A DNA stretch of 64,000 bases from Massilia frigida. Lineage in GTDB: Bacteria > Pseudomonadota > Gammaproteobacteria > Burkholderiales > Burkholderiaceae_D. Location of the stretch: contig NZ_WHJG01000020.1 in the NCBI RefSeq assembly GCF_011682175.1, forward strand, positions 1-64,000, in the 5' to 3' direction. The translations under genes were made by a program, and so were the position numbers. Below, in pieces: positions 10,686-18,235 of the stretch (position 1 is the stretch's first letter; each line of letters opens with the position of its first letter). The notes beneath the pieces were generated by a model, which saw nothing but the letters and a program-made list of their open reading frames with translations, was not told where the DNA came from and ran no database searches.

Positions 10686-13226
10686 TTAAATTGATATGGG
10701 CGGTATAGCCACGGGCGGTGTAGCCACGGGCGGCATAGGCACCGGCGGTATAGCCACCGGCGGAGTAGCCACGGGCGATGCCGCCACGGGCGGTGTAGCC
10801 AAGGCCTTGGTGGCGGCGGCCAGCACGCTGTTGAGCGCGGCAATATCGACCGGCTTGGTCAGATGGCGGTCGAAGCCGGCCTGGTGCGACATGACGACGT
10901 CGGCGCGCGCGCCCCAGCCGGTCAGCGCGACCAGCAGCATGCCGTCCAGCGCGGGCATGGCGCGGATCGCGCGCGCCAGCTGGTGCCCGCTCATGCCGGG
11001 CAGGCCGATGTCGAGGAAGGCCAGGTGCGGCTTGCATCGCGCGGCCAGCACCAGCCCCTGTTCGCCATCGACGGCAATGTCGGTACTGTGGCCGAGCGCC
11101 TGCAGCAAGGCCGCCAGGCTGTTGCCGGCGTCGACGTTATCGTCCACCACCAGCACCCGCAGGGCGGCCGGCACCGCGTCCGCGCACGGCACGGGCGCCT
11201 GCGCCGGCTCGCCGCTGCGCAGCGGCAGGCGCACGGTGAAGGTGCTGCCCAGGTCGCGTCCCGCGCTGGCGGCGCTGACGCTGCCGCCGTGCAATTCCAC
11301 CAGGCGGCGCACCAGCGACAGACCGATCCCCAGCCCGCCCTGCGAGCGGTCGAGGTTGCGCCCGACCTGGGTGAACATGTCGAACAGGGTGCCCATGTCT
11401 TCCTGCGATATGCCGACCCCGCTGTCGATCACCGACAAGACGGCCTCGCCGCCGTCGCGCACGGCGCGCAGCGCGATGCGCCCACCGGCCGGCGTGTACT
11501 TGGCGGTATTGTTGAGCAGGTTGCTCAGCACTTGCACGATACGGGTGACGTCGACGTCCAGCGGCAAGGGCACGTCGGCCAGGTCCACGGTCAATGCATG
11601 GCCGCCGGCGTTCAGGGCCGCCATGCTGGTTTCGACCGCCATCGCCACCAGCGTGGCGACGTCGCTGGCTTCGCGCTTGAGCTCGATCTTGCCGCGCGTA
11701 ATGCGCGCCACGTCCAGCAGGTCGTTGACCAAGTGAATCAGATGGCCCAGCTGGCGGTCCATCATCTCGTGCACCTTGGCCATGCTCTGGGGCGGCGCGG
11801 CCGACATGCGGATCAGGTCCAGGCCGGTGCGGATCGGCGCCAGCGGATTGCGCAGCTCATGCGCCAGGGTGGCCAGGAACTCGGACTTGCGCCGGTCCGC
11901 CTCGGCCAGGTCGGCCGCCACCCGGCGCAAATCGTTTTCTGCCTGCTTCTGGGCCGTGATGTCGCGCGTGATCGAGGCCAGGCCGATATTCTGGCCCTCG
12001 TCGTCGCACACGGCAAAGCCCTTGTAGTACACGGGCAGGATGGCGTCGCTCTCGAAGTTGCGCATGCGTAGCTCGCCTTCCCAGCGCCCCGCCGGCCCGC
12101 GCACGGCCGGCAACACCACCTGCTCGACGAAATCGCGGGAGTCGGGAGCGAAAAAATCGCCGATGGCGTACTCGCCGACCGAGGCATCGGGCGCCAGTCC
12201 GGCCAGGCGGAGCCCGGCCGGATTGACGTAGCTGGTGCGCGCATCCGAACCGGCAATGCCGATGAAGTCGGACGACTGCGCCGCCACCGCCGCCAGGCGC
12301 CGCATGCCTTCCTCGGCGCGCTGGGAGCGCTGGCGCGATTCGTCGAGCTGCTGTTCGGAAGCTTCGAGCTGCTCGGCGGCGAGGCGCTCGGGGGTGGCGT
12401 CGCGGAAGATCTTGGCGTAGCCGCGCAGGCGTTCGGCGTCGTCGCGCAGCGGCACCATCACGCCATCGGCGAAAAAGCGGGTGCCGTCGCGCCGCACGTG
12501 CCAGCGCTTGTCGTCGGCGCGGCCGGTGTCGCGCGCCATGCGCATCTCGTGCTCCGGCACCCCGGCCGCGCGGTCTTCGGGGGTGAAAATGATGGCGTTC
12601 GGCTGGCCGCAGGCCTTGGCCGCGAACCAGCCCGTGATGGTTTCGGCGCCCCCTTCCCATTCGGTGACGATGCCATCGGTATCGGTGCCGATGAAGGCAT
12701 AATCGCGGGTGTTGTCGAGGATGAGGCGGATGCGCTCGTCGCGCGTGCGGAGCGCTTCGAGGTGGCTGGCCTGGGCATGCAGGGCGATTTCGGCGGTTTT
12801 GCGGTACAGGTCGATGAAGACCGCCACCTTGGCGCGCAGGATGACCGGGCTGATTGGCTTGGTCAGGTAATCGACCGCGCCCAGCGCATAAGCGTGTTCG
12901 ACGTCGCGCGGGTCGTCGCCGGCGGCGGTCAGGAAAATGATCGGCAGCGTGCGCGCGCGCGGATGGCTGCGGATCAGCGCGGCCGCCTCGAAACCGCTCA
13001 TGGTCGGCATATGCACATCCATGAGCACCATGGCAAAGTCGCGGTTAAGCAGTTCGCGCAGGGCTTGTTCGCCCGAGGTGACGCTCACCAGCACTTCGTC
13101 GAGTTCGGCCAACACCGCTTCGAGCACGGTCAGGTTGGCGCGCTGGTCGTCCACCAGCAGGATGTTGATCCGGTCCTTGGATTCGCCCCTCGGCTTGCCG
13201 CCTGTGTTGTTGTTCTGCTCGATCAT
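10686..13226 (-). CDS. Hybrid sensor histidine kinase: REC-PAS-PAS-HisKA-HATPase-REC
   Basis: 846 residues, cytoplasmic. An N-terminal receiver (about 20-140) has D70 in MVLMDVHMP; two PAS domains follow (about 165-275 and 300-425). HisKA has H456 in FLATLAHELRNPLAP, HATPase has the N box NLLNNTAKYTP and the G2 box GGLGIGLSLV, and a second receiver (689-809) has D739 in FLDIGLPG. Both receivers look phosphorylatable, so this is a relay hub between a partner kinase and an unknown output. The protein ends in a 37-residue Pro/Val/Ala tail encoded by 15-bp repeats. It is divergent from the PAS-GGDEF-EAL gene at 13395 across a 168-bp region, suggesting a joint function. Confidence 0.95.
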   Translation of the reverse strand: MIEQNNNTGGKPRGESKDRINILLVDDQRANLTVLEAVLAELDEVLVSVTSGEQALRELLNRDFAMVLMDVHMPTMSGFEAAALIRSHPRARTLPIIFLTAAGDDPRDVEHAYALGAVDYLTKPISPVILRAKVAVFIDLYRKTAEIALHAQASHLEALRTRDERIRLILDNTRDYAFIGTDTDGIVTEWEGGAETITGWFAAKACGQPNAIIFTPEDRAAGVPEHEMRMARDTGRADDKRWHVRRDGTRFFADGVMVPLRDDAERLRGYAKIFRDATPERLAAEQLEASEQQLDESRQRSQRAEEGMRRLAAVAAQSSDFIGIAGSDARTSYVNPAGLRLAGLAPDASVGEYAIGDFFAPDSRDFVEQVVLPAVRGPAGRWEGELRMRNFESDAILPVYYKGFAVCDDEGQNIGLASITRDITAQKQAENDLRRVAADLAEADRRKSEFLATLAHELRNPLAPIRTGLDLIRMSAAPPQSMAKVHEMMDRQLGHLIHLVNDLLDVARITRGKIELKREASDVATLVAMAVETSMAALNAGGHALTVDLADVPLPLDVDVTRIVQVLSNLLNNTAKYTPAGGRIALRAVRDGGEAVLSVIDSGVGISQEDMGTLFDMFTQVGRNLDRSQGGLGIGLSLVRRLVELHGGSVSAASAGRDLGSTFTVRLPLRSGEPAQAPVPCADAVPAALRVLVVDDNVDAGNSLAALLQALGHSTDIAVDGEQGLVLAARCKPHLAFLDIGLPGMSGHQLARAIRAMPALDGMLLVALTGWGARADVVMSHQAGFDRHLTKPVDIAALNSVLAAATKALATPPVAASPVATPPVAIPPVPMPPVATPPVAIPPISI
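10696..10800 (-). repeat. Seven 15-bp tandem repeats encoding the C-terminal tail of the hybrid kinase
   Basis: Seven contiguous 15-base units, 10696-10800, with plus-strand consensus acgggcggtgtagcc and one to four differences per unit. They are in frame with the kinase and encode pentapeptides of the (A/T)(T/I)PPV type. Copy number could change without shifting the frame, so tail length may vary between strains. Confidence 0.9.
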
Positions 13227-13333
13227 TGGGTGTCCGATGTGCCTCTTGGCGGTCGCCCAGGGTCAAGCTGGCAATGTAGGCCGACGATGAATAAAAGTCA
13301 ATTGTGTAGCACGTAAAAGATTTTTAAAACGCG

Positions 13334-13361
13334 GGAACTTCCGATCAGCCCGCGTCTCTAA
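13334..13361 (+). promoter_or_regulatory. Candidate ECF (sigma-E-like) promoter
   Basis: GGAACTT at 13334-13340, a 16-base spacer, and TCTAA at 13357-13361 match the E. coli sigma-E type -35/-10 pair exactly, 34 bases ahead of the ATG at 13395. A 7-bp stem (ACGCGGG at 13329-13335, CCCGCGT at 13349-13355) overlaps it. It would drive the PAS-GGDEF-EAL gene. Found by eye; one exact match in GC-rich DNA can be chance. Confidence 0.5.
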
Positions 13362-13394
13362 GTCCATTTACACCTTCACAAGGTGGGGTAGCCC

Positions 13395-16292
13395 ATGTCC
13401 GAACGATTCCTGGCGTCCGCATTGCCGCAGCATGAAGCCGCCGAACTTTACCGTCTGATGGTGGTCGGCATCCGCGAGGTGGCGGTGTTCCTCATGGACC
13501 CGCTCGGCTATATTACCGTATGGAACCGCGGCGCCCAGGACATGAAGGGCTACACCGCCGATGAGGCCATCGGCAGCCATCTGTCGCTCTTGTATACAGA
13601 GCAGGGCCGCGAGCGCGGCTGGCCGCAGCATAATCTCGGTTGCGCCGCCAGGAATGGGTTTTATAGCGAGGAAACCTGGCGCAAGCGCAAGGATGGCGGC
13701 CTGTTCTGGGCCCACATCGCCATCACCGCCCTGCGCGGCGACGACGAGCAATTGCTGGGATTTTCCAAGATCACCATGGATTTGACCCGGCACAGGCTGC
13801 TTGAACAGTGCGAGAAGGAAAAACAGGAGATCGACCTGATCCTTCGCGCGGCCCAGGCCGGTACGTGGAAGTGGCATGTCGATAGCGGCCAGGTCGAGAT
13901 ATCGCGCCAGCTGCTCGAACTGCTCGGCCACGATGGCCAAGCGCGCGAGCTCGATTTCGAGGCCTGCCTGGAGTTCGTGCACCCCGACGACCGCGCCCGC
14001 TTCCGCACCTTGCTGGAAGATGCCCGGCGCGATCCCTGCACGGCCCCCATCGAAACCGAGCTGCGCTTCCTGCGCCAGGATGGCACGGGCCAGTGGTTCT
14101 TCCTGCGTGCCAACTGGCACCGCGGCATCGAAAATGGCCCGATGCAGTTCCTCGGCGCCTGCGTCGGCATCGACAACCTCAAGGTCGCCGAGGAAGAAAA
14201 AGAGCGCCTGCTGTCGCAACTGCGCCAGGAACGGGCGCGCTTCTCCGACATCCTGGAACAAATGCCCTCTGGCATCGTGCTGGCCGACGTTCCCTCGGGC
14301 CGGCTGACCTACCAGAACCGGGCCGCCGCCAGCATGATGGGGCGCGATTTTTCCGGCATCGACAGTTTCCACGACTATGACAACTACACCTTCGTCGACG
14401 CCAGCGGCGCGCGCATCCGGGCGCAGGACCTGCCGCTGACGCGCGCCGTCAACGAGCAGGACGGCCCGCGCACCCAGGAGCTGGTGTACGAGCGCGACGA
14501 CGGCGCGCGCCTGCACCTGGACGTGACCACCGCCGCGATCATCGACAGCGACGGCGTGGCGCGGGTCGCCATTGCGGTGCTGCACGATGTCAGCAAGCTG
14601 AAACACATGGAACTGGCCGCCGCCGCCGAGAAGGAACGCGCCCTGGTCACGCTGGCGGCCATCACCGACGGCGTGATCACGGCCGACCGGAGCGGCGTCA
14701 TCATGTCGGTCAACCCGGCCGCCGAACGCATGCTCGGCATCGCCGAAACGGCTGCGCGCGGCCTGCGCTTTCACGACGTGCTGCACATCGAGGAGCACGC
14801 CGCCAGCGACGCCACCTTTGGCGCCATCGAACGCTGCCTTGGTGAGCACCTGACCACCGACACCTTGCCGCATGCCACCCTGATCAGCCGCGACGGCCAG
14901 CGTTTCGCGGTCGAGAACGCCGTGGCGCCGGTGATCCTCGATGACGGCGAACTGATCGGCACGGTACTGATCATCCACGACGTCACCGAATCGACGCGCC
15001 TGCTGCGCCGGCTCGGCTTCGAGGCCAGCCATGACGCGCTTACCGGCCTGGTCAACCGGCGCGAATTCGAGCTGCGCCTGGAACGCGCCATCGAACGCGC
15101 GCAACATCCGGGCGGGGCTTGCGCCGCCCTGCTCTACATGGACCTGGACCAGTTCAAGGTGGTCAACGATACCTGCGGGCACCAGGCGGGGGATGATCTG
15201 CTCAAGCGCCTGGCCGCCACTTACAGCGAGCACGTGCGCGAGCGCGATACCCTGGCGCGCATCGGCGGCGACGAATTTGCGCTCATCGTCGAGCATTGCG
15301 ACGTCGATGCAGCGACCGCCGTGGCGCAAAAAATCCTCGACGCCACCCGCACCTTCCGCTACGTCTGCAAGGGCCGCGTGTTCCAGCTGGGCGTCTCGAT
15401 CGGCCTGACCCCGATCGACAGCGGCACCATCAACGTCGAGGAAGCGATGCGGCGCGCCGACCATGCCTGCTACATCGCCAAGGATCGCGGACGCAACCGC
15501 ATCTACGTGCATTTCAAGGGCGACCTCGACTTCGCCCAGCGGCGCAGCGACATGCACTGGGTGACGCGCCTGACGCATGCCTTCCAGAACGAGCAGCTGC
15601 AGCTGTACTACCAGCCGATCCTGCCGCTCGACGATGGCGACAGCCCGCGCCATTACGAAATCCTGCTGCGCATGCGCAACGGCCGCAACGGGCCAATCGG
15701 TCCGTCCGTGTTCTTGCCGGCGGCCGAGCGCTACGACGTCATCGTCAAGATCGACCGCTGGGTGCTGACGCGCACCATGGAATGGCTTGCCAGCAATCCG
15801 GACCAGATGGACACGCTGGCCATGTGCAGCATCAACCTGTCGCGCCGCTCGCTGGGCGACACCAGCTTTCACAAGTTCGCGGCCGACCTGATCGACGCCT
15901 CCGAGGTGCCGGCCGACAAACTGTGTTTCGAGATCACGGAAAATGGCGCGATCGCCGACATGCAAAAGACGATCGCCTTCATCGAAGCCTTCGCCGCGCG
16001 CGGCTGCCGCTTTTCGCTGGACGATTTCGGCACCGGCATGACCTCGTTTTCCTACCTCAAGCAACTACCCGTGAACTACATCAAGATCGATGGTTCCTTC
16101 ATCCAGATGATGTCGTCCAGCCAGGTCGATTTTGAAATGGTACGTTTTACCAACGATATCAGCCACATGATGGGGCGCAAGACGATTGCCGAATACGTGA
16201 GCGACCCGGCCATCCTGGCCAGCCTGAAGACGATCGGGGTCGATTTCGCGCAGGGGTACTGGGTGGGCAAACCGCGTCCGCTCACACCCTGA
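13395..16292 (+). CDS. PAS-GGDEF-EAL cyclic-di-GMP signalling protein
   Basis: 965 residues, no membrane segment. Three or four PAS domains (about 20-130, 145-260, 285-400, 420-520) precede a GGDEF domain with an intact RIGGDEF motif at about 622-628 and an RERD inhibitory site five residues before it. The EAL domain begins with E755, where the signature reads EILLRM instead of EALLR. It keeps INLS, the FEITE glutamate, DDFGTG, YIKID, a KTIAE glutamate and AQGYW, so it may be an active phosphodiesterase. The protein could make and degrade c-di-GMP depending on PAS input. The ribosome binding site AAGGTGGGG precedes the ATG. Divergent from the hybrid kinase. Confidence 0.95.
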   Translation: MSERFLASALPQHEAAELYRLMVVGIREVAVFLMDPLGYITVWNRGAQDMKGYTADEAIGSHLSLLYTEQGRERGWPQHNLGCAARNGFYSEETWRKRKDGGLFWAHIAITALRGDDEQLLGFSKITMDLTRHRLLEQCEKEKQEIDLILRAAQAGTWKWHVDSGQVEISRQLLELLGHDGQARELDFEACLEFVHPDDRARFRTLLEDARRDPCTAPIETELRFLRQDGTGQWFFLRANWHRGIENGPMQFLGACVGIDNLKVAEEEKERLLSQLRQERARFSDILEQMPSGIVLADVPSGRLTYQNRAAASMMGRDFSGIDSFHDYDNYTFVDASGARIRAQDLPLTRAVNEQDGPRTQELVYERDDGARLHLDVTTAAIIDSDGVARVAIAVLHDVSKLKHMELAAAAEKERALVTLAAITDGVITADRSGVIMSVNPAAERMLGIAETAARGLRFHDVLHIEEHAASDATFGAIERCLGEHLTTDTLPHATLISRDGQRFAVENAVAPVILDDGELIGTVLIIHDVTESTRLLRRLGFEASHDALTGLVNRREFELRLERAIERAQHPGGACAALLYMDLDQFKVVNDTCGHQAGDDLLKRLAATYSEHVRERDTLARIGGDEFALIVEHCDVDAATAVAQKILDATRTFRYVCKGRVFQLGVSIGLTPIDSGTINVEEAMRRADHACYIAKDRGRNRIYVHFKGDLDFAQRRSDMHWVTRLTHAFQNEQLQLYYQPILPLDDGDSPRHYEILLRMRNGRNGPIGPSVFLPAAERYDVIVKIDRWVLTRTMEWLASNPDQMDTLAMCSINLSRRSLGDTSFHKFAADLIDASEVPADKLCFEITENGAIADMQKTIAFIEAFAARGCRFSLDDFGTGMTSFSYLKQLPVNYIKIDGSFIQMMSSSQVDFEMVRFTNDISHMMGRKTIAEYVSDPAILASLKTIGVDFAQGYWVGKPRPLTP

Positions 16293-16374
16293 GCAGGCGC
16301 GCTGCGGTGCGGCCGGGATCGGTATATAGTCGACACATGGTGCAATACTGTTGACCTTGGCTTCGTCGCTCCCC

Positions 16375-16515
16375 GAAGGACTCGACGCCCCCGCGTGGGA
16401 TCCAGGTTCTACGCTCCGTCGCCGCCGCGAAGGACTCGGCGCCCCCGCGTGGGGTCCAAGTTACAACCGCAGCCGGAAGCTGAGCGTAGAACTTGGGCCC
16501 CCGCCTTCGCGGGGG
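16375..16515. repeat. REP-like repeat cluster
   Basis: Two direct 34-bp copies (16375-16408 and 16429-16462, three differences), each beginning gaaggactcg and containing gcccccgcgtggg, are followed by a partial inverted copy. That copy includes a perfect hairpin at 16498-16515 (CCCCCGC, loop CTTC, GCGGGGG). This is the form of the extragenic palindromes scattered in betaproteobacterial genomes. It lies after the stop of the GGDEF-EAL gene; the rest of 16293-16610 shows no gene. Confidence 0.7.
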
Positions 16516-16610
16516 CGACGGTTTCGCAGTAGACGGTGTCATGAACGGTATGCCGTACGCGGCGACAGCGCCGCCAAACGCCCATTTGAGACTCCAGCAA
16601 AGGTCCGACC

Positions 16611-16973
16611 ATGGCAGATACGCCCTCCCCCGAGCCCGGCGCCGACGGCGATCCCGCGATCAGTTTCTCGACCTTGCTATACCGCTTCCTGTTTTTCGAC
16701 TGGCTGTTCCGCGACCTGGGCGCGGCGCGCAATGTGTACGAGCGGCACGCCGCGTTGCAGCATAACCGCCGCATGTGCCGCTATTTCCCTACCTACCTGC
16801 GGCGCTGGTCGGTGATGACCATGTTCGACTTCGGCATGGGTTGCCTGGCCGAACGGGCGCTGCAAGCCAACCTGTGGTCGGCCTGGTTCTTTACCTGGTC
16901 GTGCGTGACCCTGACCGGGATGGTGGTCATTTCGGTGGCCTGGGCGTTCCTGGCCAACGCCAGGCTGCCTTAG
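16611..16973 (+). CDS. Uncharacterised membrane protein, 120 residues
   Basis: Family not recognised. A short hydrophilic N-terminus (acidic, Pro/Gly/Asp-rich) is followed by an amphipathic segment STLLYRFLFFDWLFRDLG and a basic stretch, then two likely membrane helices (about 67-83 and 92-115, the latter CVTLTGMVVISVAWAFLANA). This suggests a small inner-membrane protein. It overlaps the 3' end of the convergent DUF2863 gene by four bases. The ATG at 16611 is the only reasonable start. No functional motif is visible. Confidence 0.65.
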   Translation: MADTPSPEPGADGDPAISFSTLLYRFLFFDWLFRDLGAARNVYERHAALQHNRRMCRYFPTYLRRWSVMTMFDFGMGCLAERALQANLWSAWFFTWSCVTLTGMVVISVAWAFLANARLP

Positions 16974-18211
16974 CTGCCGTAGGCGATGGCGCCCTGCGGC
17001 TGGCCATCGTCGCCGAAGCGCTGCGCCACCCGGATCGCGCTGATGCCGAGCGAACCGAGGGCATCGCACAGGTCGTCGACCTCGCCCTGCAGGTCGGCGG
17101 CCACGTCGAGCGGCTTTTCCAGCGAGGCGAGCAACATGCCGGCAGCGTCGCTCAGGTTGACCCGCATCACCATTTCATCTTCCACCGCGGCCGGTCCGAG
17201 CACCGCGCGCACCTCGCCAGCGGCAACCGCGCCCGCTTCCAGCACCGCGTTGACATCGCTGATCATGCGCAGCATTGCCAGTTCGGCCACGCCCTGCTCC
17301 TTGGCGCCATAGAACAAGTCCTGGTACAGAAAATGCAGCTCGACCGAGGCCGGATCGGCCGCCAGGCAGCGCTTGACCAGCGGCCCGGCTTGCACCGTCC
17401 AGGCGCGGTAGCGTTCCATGCGCGCCTCGAACCAGGCATCGGCCTGCGCTTCGCCGGCCGGAGCCGCGTAAAACGGATCGTCGGCACGCTTCATTGCGAA
17501 GCCCAGCAAAAAGCGCAGTTCGACCGCCTGGTCGGCCGGGCCGAAATGGGTCGGCGCCCAGCCCGTCATGCTGCGTTCCAGCGCCGGGCGCGCTACCAGT
17601 TTCTTTTCGGTCATCGAGCCGGCGGCGTCGCGCACCATGTCGTTCAGGTGACTGTAGGTGATGGCGTCGACTTCATCGAGGTCGTAGGCGTGGCTGATCA
17701 TCACCACCGTCGCTTGCGGGCTTTCCAGGCCGCCCTGCTTGAGGCTCTCGACCAGCTGCTCGAAGGCGTCGCCATCGGCAAAGCTTTCCGCTTCCTTCAG
17801 GCCGCCCGTGCTGTGCACAAACACCGGCAGCGCGAAGGCGTTGATTTCCATTTCCGGACCGTTTTCGCGGCGCAGGGTGACAGTGCCGGCCGCTTCTTCG
17901 GTGCGCTCGCGCAGCAGCTGGTAGGCGCCGGCATCGGTGTAGCGCGCGCGTTCGATGGCGCCGTACAGCACTTCGTCGTTCTTCTTGCGCAAGGCGTTGC
18001 GCAGCAAGCGCCCGAATTCGACCTCCTTCAGGCGCAGCGCTTCGGCGTCGCCCTCCTCATCCTGTTCCTGTTCGGCCAGCGCGAGCGCGAAGTCGGCCAG
18101 TTGCTGGGCCAGTACGTCGTCATCCTCCTGCGCCGGAACGTGGGATTTGCGGGGAACGGGGCGCTTGTTTTTGGGCATGGGAGGCGGAATGGATGGGGAA
18201 AGAGCCGACAT
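16970..18211 (-). CDS. DUF2863-family protein
   Basis: 413 residues from the ATG at 18211; an ATG at 18178 (MPKNKRPVPRK) is an equally good start, and neither has a clear ribosome binding site. The family call rests on overall resemblance to DUF2863 proteins, which are restricted largely to Burkholderiales: a basic N-terminus, an acidic helical region (DDDVLAQQLADFALALAEQEQ), then a large alpha/beta body containing PVFVHSTGG and MISHAYDLDEVDAITYSHLNDMV. Function unknown. It is a useful taxonomic marker. It overlaps convergently with the small membrane protein and follows, 24 bases away, the hybrid kinase start-to-stop run on the same strand. Confidence 0.8.
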   Translation of the reverse strand: MSALSPSIPPPMPKNKRPVPRKSHVPAQEDDDVLAQQLADFALALAEQEQDEEGDAEALRLKEVEFGRLLRNALRKKNDEVLYGAIERARYTDAGAYQLLRERTEEAAGTVTLRRENGPEMEINAFALPVFVHSTGGLKEAESFADGDAFEQLVESLKQGGLESPQATVVMISHAYDLDEVDAITYSHLNDMVRDAAGSMTEKKLVARPALERSMTGWAPTHFGPADQAVELRFLLGFAMKRADDPFYAAPAGEAQADAWFEARMERYRAWTVQAGPLVKRCLAADPASVELHFLYQDLFYGAKEQGVAELAMLRMISDVNAVLEAGAVAAGEVRAVLGPAAVEDEMVMRVNLSDAAGMLLASLEKPLDVAADLQGEVDDLCDALGSLGISAIRVAQRFGDDGQPQGAIAYGS

Positions 18212-18235
18212 GGTAACAAATTGCCCGGCCGGCGG

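Noticed and set aside
10696..10800. Short tandem repeats considered as a CRISPR array
   Set aside because: The repeats are contiguous 15-base coding units without spacers; no cas gene is present in the window.
13368..16064. Minus-strand frame of 898 codons antisense to the GGDEF-EAL gene
   Set aside because: Shadow frame produced by codon bias; all signature motifs are on the plus strand.
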